Part shown: positions 11,304 to 23,729 of the stretch, in pieces
Position numbering within the stretch: the stretch's first letter is position 1
Layout of the letters: each line of letters starts with the position of its first letter
Assembly (NCBI GenBank): GCA_905183005.1
Contig: CAJJDO010000148.1
Span: 48,418-112,417 of the forward strand
Source: Paramecium pentaurelia
Taxonomy: Eukaryota > Ciliophora > Oligohymenophorea > Peniculida > Parameciidae
Direction of reading: 5' to 3'
DNA: 64,000 bases
Translations under genes and position numbers: made by a program
The notes under the pieces: generated by a model
The model's input: only the letters and a program-made list of their open reading frames with translations
Told to the model about the DNA's origin: nothing
Database searches by the model: none

Positions 11304-14300
11304 TCATTTAAGTTAGTATTCAGATATGCCTAAAAATGCATCCTCAACAAAATGATCTTCATATTTCTCTAAGGCTAAGACTAATCTATAAGATTTATTA
11401 AGAAATTAAACCTATTAATTGCCATGCATCTTATTTTCTCTTTTAAATCCTCTATCATTCTTTCTTATTCATTTAATTTTATTTATTATTCCTTTATTTA
11501 ACTTAATTCTAATCTACTAGCACTTTAAGTTGAATTTTAATAATTAATAATTTCATTTATTTAATTCAGTACTCCTTATTCATTAACCTAAATAACTTTT
11601 AATTATAATTACTTATGATATTTAAAAACATATAACTTATTGTTTCAATTTCAAATTCTATTCAAGAATTGCAAATAATTTTTCAGCTCCTTTTTTCTAA
11701 GGGGTGGATATACTTTTTTATTTCTAATCATCCAATTCAATCATAAATTCAATAAATCTCTATTTGAAATATATTCTAAAGATTCTTGAAATAGTATTAA
11801 GAGCCATCTTTTGACCATTCTTTGATATGATTGAATCTATATCTGATTTGAAGAAAGCTTCCTTGATAGGAGTTTATTACAAGAAACTAGAATGTGAAGG
11901 TTAAAATGAATTATCATCTGGTATACCTTTACCATAATGTTCTAAATGAGTAAATGCTCTTTGTTTTATTCTATCAAAAGCTTTACATAAATTATTGAAT
12001 AGTTTTTTGAATTTAATAATTTATTGAGTAGATAACCCAACTGCTTTTTAATTTAAACTATTGTCTCTCATTCTCCAATATGCTACTTATTTACTAATTC
12101 TTGAATTCTTAGCTATAATATCAGCGACTCTCTTAAACCATTTATTTTTGGATGGCTATCCTCTCCAAATATCCATAACATATTTTTTAATCGCCTTTTC
12201 AGAAAATCTATTTAATTAAATCATTCTTTAGATAGCTTAACAAATCTATATCATATTTCTTTTAACTGCTCTTATCTTCCATTAAGTGAAATAAACTCTT
12301 AATCTTACATATGCATAATTTTGGAATAATAAAATGGCTTCTTTTTTTAATCTTTCTTAATTTTAAGTTTTATTTTCTTATTTATTTACATTTATTCTAA
12401 TTGTATCTCTCCATTCAATAAAGGCTACATTCAACTAATTCATTTTGTGTTAATAAAATAATTATATAGCTAACTTTCTATTTTCTTATACATTCTATAT
12501 TTCTTGTTAATTTATTTATTTAATTGCATCACGCCATCTTTATACTGCTTATTATTATTATGATTTAGTGCATCTTACTAATAATAATAAAACTCTTTTC
12601 TTTTTATTTAATGCCTAAAAATAAATATCTTATAAACTATCAAATGATAGTAATAGTTGTCTTCTAAATAAACTAAACATTTTCTTTTCAAATATATATC
12701 CTTATTTAGTTTTCTAAGGTTCAGGTAATCTCTTCCACATTTAAAATGAATTATGTAATTAACCAATTGATGAATTTGATATTCCCAATAAAAACTTATT
12801 AACTGCCTTTTAACTTCTATTTGAATTACTAAACTTTCTTAATATTAATCTTAAATTGTAATTCTTTTTATTCTAAATATAATCTTTAAGTATTTCTATT
12901 ATAGAAAATTTCTATTTCTATCTATTTTAACTAGCCAATAAATCTAATTTTGCTTGAGTTTATTTCCATTTCTAATAAGAATCTTTAAACATATCTTCCC
13001 ATTCTTTTAATAGACGAACTAATTCTTCTTACTTTTTCAATTATTTAATTTAATCTTCATAGAAGAAATACATATGATTTTATTGAATTTGATTTATTGA
13101 ACCAAAGAATCTAAAAACTTTACTTGCTCTCTCTTCTGTTTTTTATAATTCACTTACTTTATTCCATTACTAAAATACCTTCTTTTCTACACTCATACAA
13201 TTAAACATCATTTTATTTATTGCATATTTCTATTTTGCTTATCCATCATAGTATATATTTTATAAATATTTAAAACTATTCTTTTTTAATATTTACATTT
13301 TAAATGAATTAATCTTCTATTCAAATATTGATGCTTATTTTATATTAGATTGATCAGGTAATTATTTCCATTTCAAAAATGATGTTTCCATTTAACCTGC
13401 AAATGTATGTAATAATTTTAATTATAATTTTTTAATTAAATTTAATCTATTTCTACCATCATTAAATTTTCTTAAGATATCTCTTAATTAACCAATTTCA
13501 TTATGTTTTAAATTTCTTTAAAGAGCAAATAATAAAAACTTTTTTTTCTCTTCATCCATTAATGATGCAATTTTATCAGATTTAGCTTAATTATTCCATT
13601 TAATAAATGCCCATCTTAATAAGTTGGTATATTATGTTAACATTTTTTAAAAGACTTTCTCCTAAAGTTGATTAGTCTTAAAAATAACTTAGACATTTCC
13701 AGATACTGTAAATGCAAGAGTTTAGAAGAAATTTGTAGTTTATCTACAAGTTTCAATTGATTTCAATAACCTATTTGTATTTCTCCATTATAAAAATAAT
13801 CTCTTATTTAATCCCATTCCTAAGATTATTAATTTTCTAATGCAATGCATCTTCTTATTCATAGCTTCTTAATATTCATCTTTTAATGGATCATATGATA
13901 ATTTGATTCTCCCTCTAAAAAGGTTTTCCAATAATTTTTCTAATTTTCTTCCTTTTTTAATATCTTCATAATTTTATATTTCAGGTAGATTTTTCCATTT
14001 CTAAAATGCTACAATTGCTCCTCCAAATTTAGTAGCAAATAATCTTGAAAAAAACTTCTATTAAACTGCACTTAGTATTGAATTTCTTTTGAATTTAGAT
14101 AATACCAATCTTAATTTAGATTTTATGTTATTTTTATAAAAGAATCCTATCTAACGAATCAAAAATTCTTTTTTCTCTCCTTCTATTGCTTATATTCTTT
14201 CAAATTTTATGTAATTAATCCATCTCATAAAGAAATATCTAATGTTATCATTGTTTCCTTCAATTATCTTTAATATTGCTTTTTCCTTTAATCTTGATTC

Positions 14301-17138
14301 TGTATTTGGTTGCATAATTTATAAATTACATTAAATTTGATTACCAATAAATTTAAATAATTATATAACACTCTTACATCTCTAAACTTCCTAAATCAAA
14401 CATACATTCTTATTCCATTTACTAAGTGCCTTTTATTATTCTGATTCTTATGTTTTAACAAGTAATAATACTGCTCTCTTTTTTATTGCAAGTGCATCAT
14501 CATATATTTCATGTAATGGATTCCAAGTCTTTTTCTTTATATTACGAATTAAGAAATGATTAAATGATTATTCAAATTTAGTTACCTTTGCTAATTAAGT
14601 ATAATCAAATTCAGGAATTTATTTCCATTTATTAAATGATATCCAAACTTAAGAGATTGTATTTCTATGTATTATTGCTAATGCTTTTCTTCTTAAATTT
14701 TAAGATTCTGCATTTTAATGAAATCTCTTTAATATTTCAATTAATGCATAATGTTTTACTTTATAACCAGAATTAATCCAATTAACTAATCTTTATTTAA
14801 TTATTTCATCATTTAATGTAACATTCAATTATGAAAATTAATCAAACATCTTCATTTCCCATGATCTTCTATGCCAAATCAAAAATGCTGTTTTTATATC
14901 ACTTTAACCAATAGATATAATTTTGTTTATACAATATTTCTTTTTAGCTTAACCATCTAATAGATAATCTTCCATAATATTCCATGAATTTACTTTTACA
15001 AATCTATAAGCAACTCTTCCAAGAGATATCATAAATTTACTTACTTTTGCTGTTTATCCATTTATCTTATCTTCTGGTAAATATTTCCATTTCTAAAAAC
15101 TAGAACTTACTTATCCTATTACAGTTTACATTAATCTAAGATTTATTTTCTTTATTTATTATGCTATCTATAAATTCTAATGAAATTAATTTAAAGTTCT
15201 TCTTAATCTTTATTTTTTATCATTTTCTAAGAATTTCTTTAAATTTAAAATAAAAAATTTCATTTTTTCATCTCCCAATCTCTCCAAAATTTACTCTTAT
15301 TTATTATAACTTTTCCATCTAAAAAAGGCAATAGCTAAATTACTATGTTGAGATGCTAATATTTTTTAGATGCATTTCTCTTTATTATCTATATCTTTTT
15401 TATTTTAAATGAATATAAGCATATTTGATTATATTATCATAGCTAAAGAATAAAAGAAATTATTTGTTTTTTAACATGCTATAACTGATTTATAAACTTT
15501 GGTTACATTCTACCATTATTTTAAATATCTTTAAGGAGCACTCATTGTAACTGAAAATAATTATCTTATACAAAATCGTTTCTTTTACAAGGCATCATAA
15601 TGTAGATATTTTAATGGATCATATGCTTATTTATTTTTATTTTTGATAAACATTTACAATTTAATTTAAAATTTAGAAGCCTTTTAAATATTATTAATAT
15701 CATGAGGATTGGGTAAGGTTTTCCATTTTCTAAATGAATCAATTAATTATCCATTAACACTTAAGAGAATTCTACTAAAATACTTATTTTTGATCTCTTC
15801 ATTTATTTTATTGATTTAAAATTTCTTTAAAATTTATTTGAGCAATCCCTTTTCAGTTTTATTTGCTGTATCTTTTAATTTTGATATTAAGTCTTATTTA
15901 TTTATATTATTTAGTTTTTCTTCCATTTTTTTTTAAACACAATAATTTTGAATTTATCTCAAAGCATCTAATTTTTATCTTTATTGCAATTTCAAAATAA
16001 ATTTGTCTAAGAATGAACATATTTACATTTTATTACTAAGATTAAATAATTTATAAGTTTCTTGTTTAACTAATTAATGAGTTACATTTGCACTCTATTA
16101 TAATGATTTAATTTTCTTTAGATTAGTTTCAGTTAATTTAGCATAAGTATTATAATTTGCCCATTTATAAAATGCTGTATATGATTAATTGAATGTAACT
16201 TCAATTAATTCCCTGATAACTTTAGTTTTTTTATTTTTAGCTTCATCATGAATATCTTTGAATGCATTCCAAACTAATCTTTTATTTTAATCTACTTTAT
16301 TGCCTAATTTATTAATTAATAATAATCCTTATTTTTTAATATCATTTTCTCTTTTATCTGGTAAATCAACCCATCTTGTATAACATCTTTATAATCTTCC
16401 AAATGTTGTTTTAAGGAGAACAGCAAAAAACTTTTTCTTTAATCTAAAATTTAATAAATCTCCTCTCCAAATTTCAAATGCCTTTTAATAATTATATAAT
16501 TATATACTTCTTTTAATCTTTATCTATCTAATCTATCATTTCTCATATTATATTCTTCTCCTAATTTTTCTAATGCTTTCAGTTGTTTTTCTAATTTATT
16601 AGATTTTATTTTAGCAATTAATTTCCACCATTAAAATTTTTCTCTTAAATATCTTTCTCTATATTTTGAACTTATTGACCATAATAATAAGCCAAGCATT
16701 TTATTTGTATCTTATGATTTTGGTTTAATTGATTCAATTGCCTATCTTTTGAGTTATAATTCTTTTTTTTGAATAAATAAGGCCAGATTGATTATACTCA
16801 AATTCTTTTTTTTTCTTGCATTCATTCTAGCTTCCTTTGGTGGTTTAGTACTATTTACCTTATAGTTTTTAATACCCTAATAAGAATTTGAGTTTTTAGA
16901 AAGCGTTAAATTAATTCAACTTAGAATTCAATAGGATTTTGTCAACAGCCTTCTTTACAATTTCAGGGTTAGTTCTTACTTACCATCTAAAAATGAATAG
17001 TAAAGTAATGTACCTTATAAATGCATATTATAAAGTGAGAGAAGATTATGTCTTAATTAATTGGGATACAATTATTCCCTTTAATTTAGGAGATAATTTA
17101 ATTGATAGCTAATTACTAATGGTTAATAAAAATATCAT
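11304..17138 (-). CDS. Giant W-motif super-repeat protein, Sfi1/centrin-binding-like
   Basis: About 1,910 aa, helical and basic. A short motif of the form (S/A)-F-x-K-W-K-x-L-P recurs: at 16371 (variant TRWVDLPD), 15723, 15088, 14625, 13995, 13368 and 12735 on the minus strand. Spacing is about 627-648 nt (about 210 aa), with one shorter gap of 463 nt. Between these lie weaker W motifs (AFIKWNN, VFQQWNK, AFIEWRD), so each super-repeat appears to hold about three W units. Aromatic/Trp-anchored helical repeats of this sort are typical of Sfi1-like centrin-binding proteins; Paramecium has very large ones in its contractile infraciliary lattice. Four introns (25, 26, 25 and 26 nt) give an exact frame. 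Start taken at 17138 because the frame reads through convincingly (IFRWQVRTNPEIV). Function inferred from repeat type only. Confidence 0.7.
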
Positions 17139-17261
17139 ACTTAGAATCAGGGAGCATTATTAATAAATAAAATAATATTAAAATACATGAACTGTTAATT
17201 AATTTTATTTCTATATAATTAGATAGAAATGGAAATATTATGATTATATACAATTATTAAA

Positions 17262-17579
17262 TCATTCATGTGTAAGAATAAATTTCACAGTTTTTTATCT
17301 AATTTCTTATATTTTTTACATTCTCGCGTCATATTTTGCAATTTTTCCTTGTTTTGAATTCTCAAGTGTATTCTTATATGTTTCCTATAGTAATAAAGCT
17401 TCTTCTTCATTCATGTCATTTAATGTTTCAATATTATTTTTAATAAATTTCTTTCTCAATCTATCCTTTACTTATTATTCTTTTTCTCTACCTTAACATT
17501 TGGTTATTAAATGTGCAATAATGATTGCTATTATAACTAACACTATTAGAACAATAAATAATTATTCTTATTATAACAT
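17262..17579 (-). CDS. Small single-pass membrane protein
   Basis: A 105-aa intronless frame, start ATG 17579, stop TGA 17262. Residues 6-28 are a strong transmembrane helix (FIVLIVLVIIAIIIAHLI). After it comes a charged, helical tail with KDRLRKKFIK and EEEALLLQETYKN. The short N-terminus and basic stretch after the helix suggest the tail faces the cytosol. No family is recognised. The start codon is only 22 bp from the stop of the upstream minus-strand Rieske gene, so its promoter must be very short or lie inside that gene's 3' end. Confidence 0.65.
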
Positions 17580-17601
17580 TTTTAATTTATTAAATTCATA
17601 T

Positions 17602-18944
17602 TCACCATTCCAGAGCATCTAAACTTTTTTCAAATTCTCTGGATCCCTCATAAAATTGAGCATACCATTATCTCCATCTTAATAATAATGGATCTGCATC
17701 ACCTTTTAAATTATAAGCAACCTTTTCTGTAAAGATCTTATTATTCCATAAACTAACATCTGCAATTACTTATCTTAATTCTCCTCCTAAAATATAAGCA
17801 CTAGCCCAATATGGAAGTGAACTTGTTGTGTATAAAGTATGAAACACTTTCAAATTAAATCTTTCAACTGGTTGAATGGCTTATTTATATAAAGCTTCAA
17901 AAACATCAGATAATACATATAAGGCTACTGTTGCTGGTCCCATTTAAAATCCAGTTGCCCAAATTACATTAAATTTCCATTTATTAAAGAATACTAAATA
18001 AGCATCCAAACATAAAACATTCATATATTATCGTAAATCCTTATTTGATAAATACTGATCAAATAGATTCTTTTAGTATTTACGAACCTTCTCTTTGCTA
18101 TGTTCCATCTTCTTATAGAAATCTGGGTCATTTGCAGGTAAACTTTTCATTGTCCATTTGAAACTGACTATCCACGTTGGAATATAGTCATTAACTGATG
18201 AATGAATATAATCAAAATGTCTAGCATCAGCACCATTTTCAGGAATTTCTTAAATGTGACAATTAACATAATTCACACTCTCCCCTCTTAATTAAAGATG
18301 ATCGCTTTATTCTGACACTGGTTCATACCATGGTTTAGCTTCCAAACAATGTAGCCATATATACACAATCCCTCTTAATTCTTTCACCAGATAAGTTTTG
18401 ATTTTAATTTCTCCTTCTTCTACTTTTTATAAATACTCTCCTTTTTAATTAGGATTCATCTTTTCAATATTATTGTAACAATAGGTTGATACAATTTTAG
18501 GATCTAATTTTTCAGAATTAACACATAATCCAGATTTACCATCAAATGCCCATCCATGAAATGGACATTCAATACAAGACTTGAATTTAACTTATCCACC
18601 AATTCCAAGATTAGCACCCATATGTGGACAATAAGCAGCAACAGCATAAACAACTTTATCTGTTCCTCTATAGTAAGCAATGTGTCGACCAGCAAATTTG
18701 ATTTCTTCTACTTATCTATTAATTATAAGACAAATCCTTACCCAATCTTTAATTCTGTACTTCTACAGAGTCGATACCATCCATTTGGATATGAAGGTGG
18801 AGGTGTTCCTCTGGCTAATTTGTGTCTTAAGACATTTGGTTGTGCTTTTTCAGCGATGAGATAAAATCTGAATTTTCTATAATACAACCAATATATAAAT
18901 ATAAGAATTAAAGGGACTATGATCTCTAATCTTGCCCAATCCAT
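17602..18944 (-). CDS. Rieske oxygenase, DAF-36/Neverland-like sterol C7-desaturase, copy B
   Basis: A 438-aa paralogue of the gene at 5010-6351, with one 26-nt intron (18716-18741) at the same place. The N-terminus MDWARLEIIVPLILIFIYW is a membrane anchor. Rieske ligands are Cys97/His99 (CPHMG) and Cys118/His121 (CPFHGW). The catalytic-iron region ENGADARHFDYIH is complete, so the enzyme looks intact. Both copies end LEW-TGA. Outside 18395-18801 the two genes differ at many sites, but inside that tract only a handful of bases differ, including one indel in the intron. Expected role: sterol C7 desaturation at the ER membrane with an electron-transfer partner; the substrate is inferred from family membership. 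Confidence 0.9.
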
Positions 18945-19645
18945 TTTAAATAAAAATATTATTAAAAATTAAGATTTGATTAATTAAATTTATACTTAAT
19001 TTATAGATATATAAATATGAGAATTTTTGATCATTATTTATATTAGTAATTTATACAATAAATTAATTCAAATTAATTATGATTTTTTAATTTCGATTGC
19101 TCTAGTTTATTTACAAATGAATACAATATAAACAATAAATTATAGACATATCATCTGAAAATCCATAGAGAATATTTGAAAATTTCTATTCAAAATTTTT
19201 AATTATTTAAAATCATTAAACCGTAATAAATGTAAATTAATATTAGAAACTTCATTACTAATATCCATTATTTTTATTTACAAGCATATGTTGTATTAAT
19301 TATTAAATAAAAATCACAATACTTGAAATTTCATTTAAATTAGATTGAATTAATATTAAGAAACCAGTGAACTAAAAGCGCACATATTGTCAATAACAAT
19401 TAATATTTGATTTTTAGTTTATTTTTTAATTCTTATATTTTCAATCCAATTTATATTATTTATGTTAGATATGTATTTAATAATATAGATAAAATACTTA
19501 TATACTAATTTAAAATTTCTATTAATATGCAAATTTTCCTCTGTGTAAGAATATATTGAAAATCATATTATAAAATATGTAGAATATTTATAGTCTAATA
19601 TATTTAATACAATTTATTAAATTTACAATTGAACATATATTAATT
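18945..19645. other. Intergenic, about 700 bp
   Basis: AT-rich sequence upstream of Rieske copy B and downstream of the SET-domain gene. It must contain the promoter of copy B. No open frame with coding character, hairpin or repeat stood out. Confidence 0.5.
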
Positions 19646-20952
19646 TCATAAGATTTGATATCCTTCTGTTGGATATAAATATTTGCCTCCTGAATTGTAA
19701 TCATAATATAATATTTCATTTGGTTGAATATCTTTACAAGCATACATAATAATTCTAGCTTATTTGTTAATGGCTACTCTCAAACATTTTACATTAATTA
19801 TTTCCACTTGCTTAAATAAATTCAGATTAATTTACTTCTTTAATTTTGTTATCAATTCCACAAACAAATCTTGCTATATTAGAATATTTTTCTGGAACTA
19901 CATAAAGTGTTTTCTTTGGATTTGGATGTGATAATAATTCCTTTAATAAAAAGTAATCTTACCATAATGCTATCATTTTAATCAAATATGATATTTTTCC
20001 ATTTTTTTACTTCTCCACAATATTCTGCTAAAATAGAACCTTTTTTAATGAATCCAGTTGATTTAGCTATAAAACCTGTTTTAATATGAAAATCGACCAT
20101 CAATTATGGAGTTATACCTAATCTACTAAATTCTTTAAATTATAGAAAAGATTTTAAATTATCTTCATCTAAATCTTCTAATTTGCGTTCATATTTGGCA
20201 TTATTATCTTCTGGTTTTGAATCTTCTGGGAAATAGGTTAAATCATCAGAGAAATAAATAGATTTTGCACATAAGGCTTTAATTAATGAATAAGATTCTT
20301 AAAATTATTATTCTTTTGTATCGGAATATTTTGGTAGATATAATCTGACTCTATTCTATTTTTTTATTTTATCAATCATAATTAAATCATCTTAACAAGT
20401 ATATTCTGATTTCCATAATTGAATATAATTCGGAATTGTATCAAATTAATATGGTAGATTGTCTTTTAAATATTAATCACATACAGAACAGAATTCATTT
20501 TGACTATTATAACATTGTACATGTTATCGTAGATTACATCGATAACAAATTTTACTTTGATTTTGATTTTCATCACAAAGGATATAACAGACACTACAAA
20601 TTGAATTAGAAGATTTGCATTCATGTACAATTAAAGTATCTCCTTCAACTTATGTAATATATTATAATTTGAGTAGCATATTTTATAATTGAACTTAGCA
20701 TTTAGAACATAATTATTTACTCTCTTCATCTACACATTTTAAATGAAAAAGATCTTAACATCCATTACATCTTCTATGTGGAGATGTATCTCTATGATTC
20801 ATACAAACTTTGCATCTAAAACTAAATACTTATTAATTTAATGATCTTTTATTTTTCTTATGAATAAGTTTTTTAAATTATTTATATGTAAGTTCACAAT
20901 GTCTAAAAATGTTAGCATATTGATCGAGAGTGCAAATTATTTTTTTAGGCAT
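19646..20952 (-). CDS. TXR1-like: PHD-SET histone H3K27 methyltransferase, ATXR5/6-TXR1 type
   Basis: 419 aa, with 22-nt (19941-19962) and 25-nt (19811-19835) introns. A PHD-type zinc finger lies at about residues 47-91 (CKVCMNHRDTSPHRRC, then HLKC and CSKC), followed by a second Cys-rich segment at about 120-180. The C-terminal SET domain is unusually like plant ATXR5/6: AEYCGEV, DSIMELLSHPNPKK, NIARFVCGIDN, NVKCLRVAIN and ILYYDYN with the catalytic-fold Tyr residues. This family puts one methyl on histone H3 Lys27; in Tetrahymena the orthologue TXR1 limits replication stress. A nuclear role is therefore likely. Orthology is inferred from motif order; activity has not been shown. Confidence 0.88.
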
Positions 20953-21060
20953 AAATAATTAATCTTATTATTAATATTTTATAGTATTAATTTATTATAT
21001 GTGAATCAATTTAAAATCATAAAACATATTGTAATATATTATTATTAAAATAAAAGTATA

Positions 21061-22423
21061 ATGCAAGAGTTAGGTAAGTAATAAAAGATGGTTATTGGAA
21101 TGGTTGGATTACCAGCCAGAGGTAAGACTTACATATCTAGAAAGATTTGTAGATATTTGAATTGGATGGGTTTCAAGAGTAAAGTATTTAATATTGGAAA
21201 TTACAGGAGATAAATATGTGGAACAGATTGCAACTCTAATTTCTTTGATCCTGGTAATAAAGATGTAATTGAATATATATAATTCAAGGCATCAAAAGCA
21301 AGAGATGAATGTGCATTATTGGCTTTAAATGATATGATAAATTATCTAAGAAATGAAGGAGATGTTAGTTTATATGATGGAACAAATACTACAAAGTAAA
21401 GAAGAAAATTGATTATGGAGACATTATAATAAAAATTTAGTGAAGTATAAGTATTTTGGGTAGAATCAATATGCAATGATGAAGATGTTATTTTGAGAAA
21501 TATTTAATTAACAAAATTAAATAATCCTGATTATATTGGAAAATCATCTGAAGAGGCTACTTAGGATTTCTAATAGAGAATTGAATAATATACTAAAGTT
21601 TATGAACCAATTGATATGGATGAGAATATATCATTTATAAAGATTATTGATATTGGAAATGATGTAAAGCATAATATAATTAATTTAGATTATGATTTAT
21701 AATATCTAAGGATTTTTATAATCTAAATTAGTATCATATTTAATGAATTTGCATATATATCCTAGACCAATATATTTGTCTAGACATGGAGAAAGTTAAT
21801 ATAATGTTCTTCATAAAGTAGGAGGTGATTCTGATTTAACTTAAACAGGTTTAATGTATGCAAAATAATTGGGCAAATATTTTGTTTAAGAATTAGAAGG
21901 AAATAGAAATATTAAAATGTTTACTTCAACTATGTAAAGAGCATTACATACAAGTAATGAAGTTTGTGAATTATTGGGAGTGGAATATTATTCATTAAAA
22001 GCATTGGATGAAATAAATCCAGGAATTTGTGATGGATTAACATATTAATAGATTGCTGACAAATTTCCTTAAGATTATGAAGAACGCAAAATGAATAAAT
22101 TAACTTATAGATATCCTAGAGGAGAATCATATCTTGATGTAATTAGTAGAGTAGAATAAATAATATTTGAGATTGAAAGATCAAGATTACCTGTAATTGT
22201 TATTGCTCATTAAGCAATATTAAGATGTTTATATGCATATTTTCATGAACATGAAGTACCAGAAATACCAAAATTAAATATTCCATTACATTAAGTAATA
22301 AAATTAGTACCTGCAGCATATTATTGTAAAGAAACAAGAATAAAAATTGATCCTATGACTGGAAATTGGGAAATTTAAGATGAAGCTACAATTAAGAAAG
22401 TTAAATCATTTCTTGATTTGTGA
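21061..22423 (+). CDS. 6-phosphofructo-2-kinase / fructose-2,6-bisphosphatase
   Basis: 445 aa with one 25-nt intron (21664-21688). The kinase half starts almost at the N-terminus: VIGMVGLPARGKT (P-loop, residues 12-23), then YDGTNTT and FWVESIC. The phosphatase half has the phosphoglycerate-mutase-like SRHGES near residue 233 with the His that becomes phosphorylated, GGDSDLT, then VIVIAHQ with the second His. Both active sites look intact, so the enzyme should make and break fructose-2,6-bisphosphate, the cytosolic regulator of glycolysis. It lacks the long N-terminal extension of yeast and plant forms and resembles the core of animal PFKFB. It is divergent from the SET gene with 108 bp between starts. 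Confidence 0.95.
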
Positions 22424-22454
22424 AATGTCAATAATAAAATAATAATGTTTTTTT

Positions 22455-22984
22455 TCACTCTTTTAATATCCATTTTTTCTTATCTTAACTAAGTATTACA
22501 TTAGGTTATTATTGAATATGCTTCACAATCTATTTTTTACATTATATAAACTTACCTTCTACCATAGAATATTAGTTAATTATTTTTCATAAAATTTTTT
22601 CAGTGATTTAAGTTAATCATCTATAATGAGAAATTTTTGCTATTCAAGATTATTTAATAATGATTTTGAAACAATATTAACAAACACATTCATTTATTCC
22701 TCATCTTATACATTTCCTGATTTCATTATTTTATATCCTATCACTAAACCAGCAATTAATCCTATAATAACTAAGCTTAATATTATAATATTTAAATAGT
22801 TTCCAGATTGATTCTTCATTTAATAACTATTTATATGACCTTCATCCTAATCTTTATTTGATTATATTATTTCGCTTTTTGTTGCTCGATGTATTACTTC
22901 TGTCTAATTATCCATTACTTCTGATTTAGAACAAGACATAGTATAAGCTTTTGTCTTTGGGGAATTACTTTTCTCTTGAGACAT
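22455..22984 (-). CDS. Single-pass membrane protein, unknown
   Basis: 167 aa with a 26-nt intron (22530-22555). Residues 1 to about 65 are polar and Ser/Lys/Gln-rich. A single helix follows (YLNIIILSLVIIGLIAGLVIGY), then a charged, helical tail with LKSLKKFYEKQL. There is no signal peptide, so this is probably a type II or tail-exposed membrane protein. No family is recognised. It is convergent with the PFK-2 gene, with only 31 bp between the two stop codons. Confidence 0.65.
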
Positions 22985-23226
22985 TGGTGTACTTTTGGTT
23001 ATAGAAATTAATTAAATTATAAAATCTACGATTTGCGCTCTCAATTTTTAGTATTTTTACAATTCAGAATTTTTCTATATAATATGAGTACTCATTTATT
23101 AATAATAATTCACAACAGAAATTAATTATAAAAAATAATGATTTATTAACAGTTTATTTAATTATTATAAGTATCTTGAAAACAATCCATTATATAATTC
23201 ATTTAACAATTCTAAAATATTAATTT

Positions 23227-23708
23227 ATGGCTCATTAAGATTTAAGCAAAAGTCCAGGAGATGAAATATTCTAACATCTTGAAAGAAATACAAATATCTA
23301 TCTTTAAACTTAGAATTAACATATCTAATCTTAAAATAACTGTGATAATCAAATACCTTAATTAATTACTCAAATCATTCCTTAAATTACAAGTCTTAGA
23401 TAAATTAAGTTAGTCAATTCACTTGTTTAAACTGGTGATGGATAAATTTACTCTGTTAAACTAATTTGTTAGAATTGCAAAAAATAAGTAATTATATATT
23501 TCAATCTTGTTAATAGATTCAAACTAAATTATGTAGAAGAGTTGGAAAAGGTACATTTATGGTTTCATGTCTTTTACTTTTATGTTCTTTTGGAATCTTA
23601 TGTCTAGCTTGTCTACCTTGTTATATGGATGATTGCAAAGATATCATACATATTTGTCCAGATTGTTAACATCCAAATGGATCAACACCATACTAATTTT
23701 TTGAATGA
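23227..23708 (+). CDS. LITAF-domain zinc-ribbon membrane protein
   Basis: 150 aa with a 29-nt intron (23488-23516). The C-terminal 70 residues show the LITAF layout: C-x2-C (CQNCKKQ), a hydrophobic membrane-inserting hairpin (VSCLLLLCSFGILCLACLPC), then CKDIIHICPDCQ closing the zinc site. The N-terminal half is Gln/Asn-rich and probably disordered. LITAF proteins sit on the cytosolic face of late endosomes and lysosomes as monotopic proteins and recruit sorting factors. The location is inferred from family. Confidence 0.88.
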
Positions 23709-23729
23709 CATATATTTATTTAATTTAAT

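Noticed and set aside
16953..16986. Alternative start of the W-motif gene at 16986 with a 31-nt intron directly after ATG
   Set aside because: The uninterrupted upstream frame is coding-like and gives an exact exon sum, so the intron is unnecessary.
16993..17192. Plus-strand 66-codon open frame
   Set aside because: It lies antisense to the N-terminal exon of the W-motif gene, whose frame reads through (IFRWQVRTNPEIV) to an ATG at 17138; no independent support.
18504..18864. Open frames on both strands inside Rieske copy B
   Set aside because: Wrong-frame or antisense shadows; the correct minus-strand frame shows CPHMG and CPFHGW.
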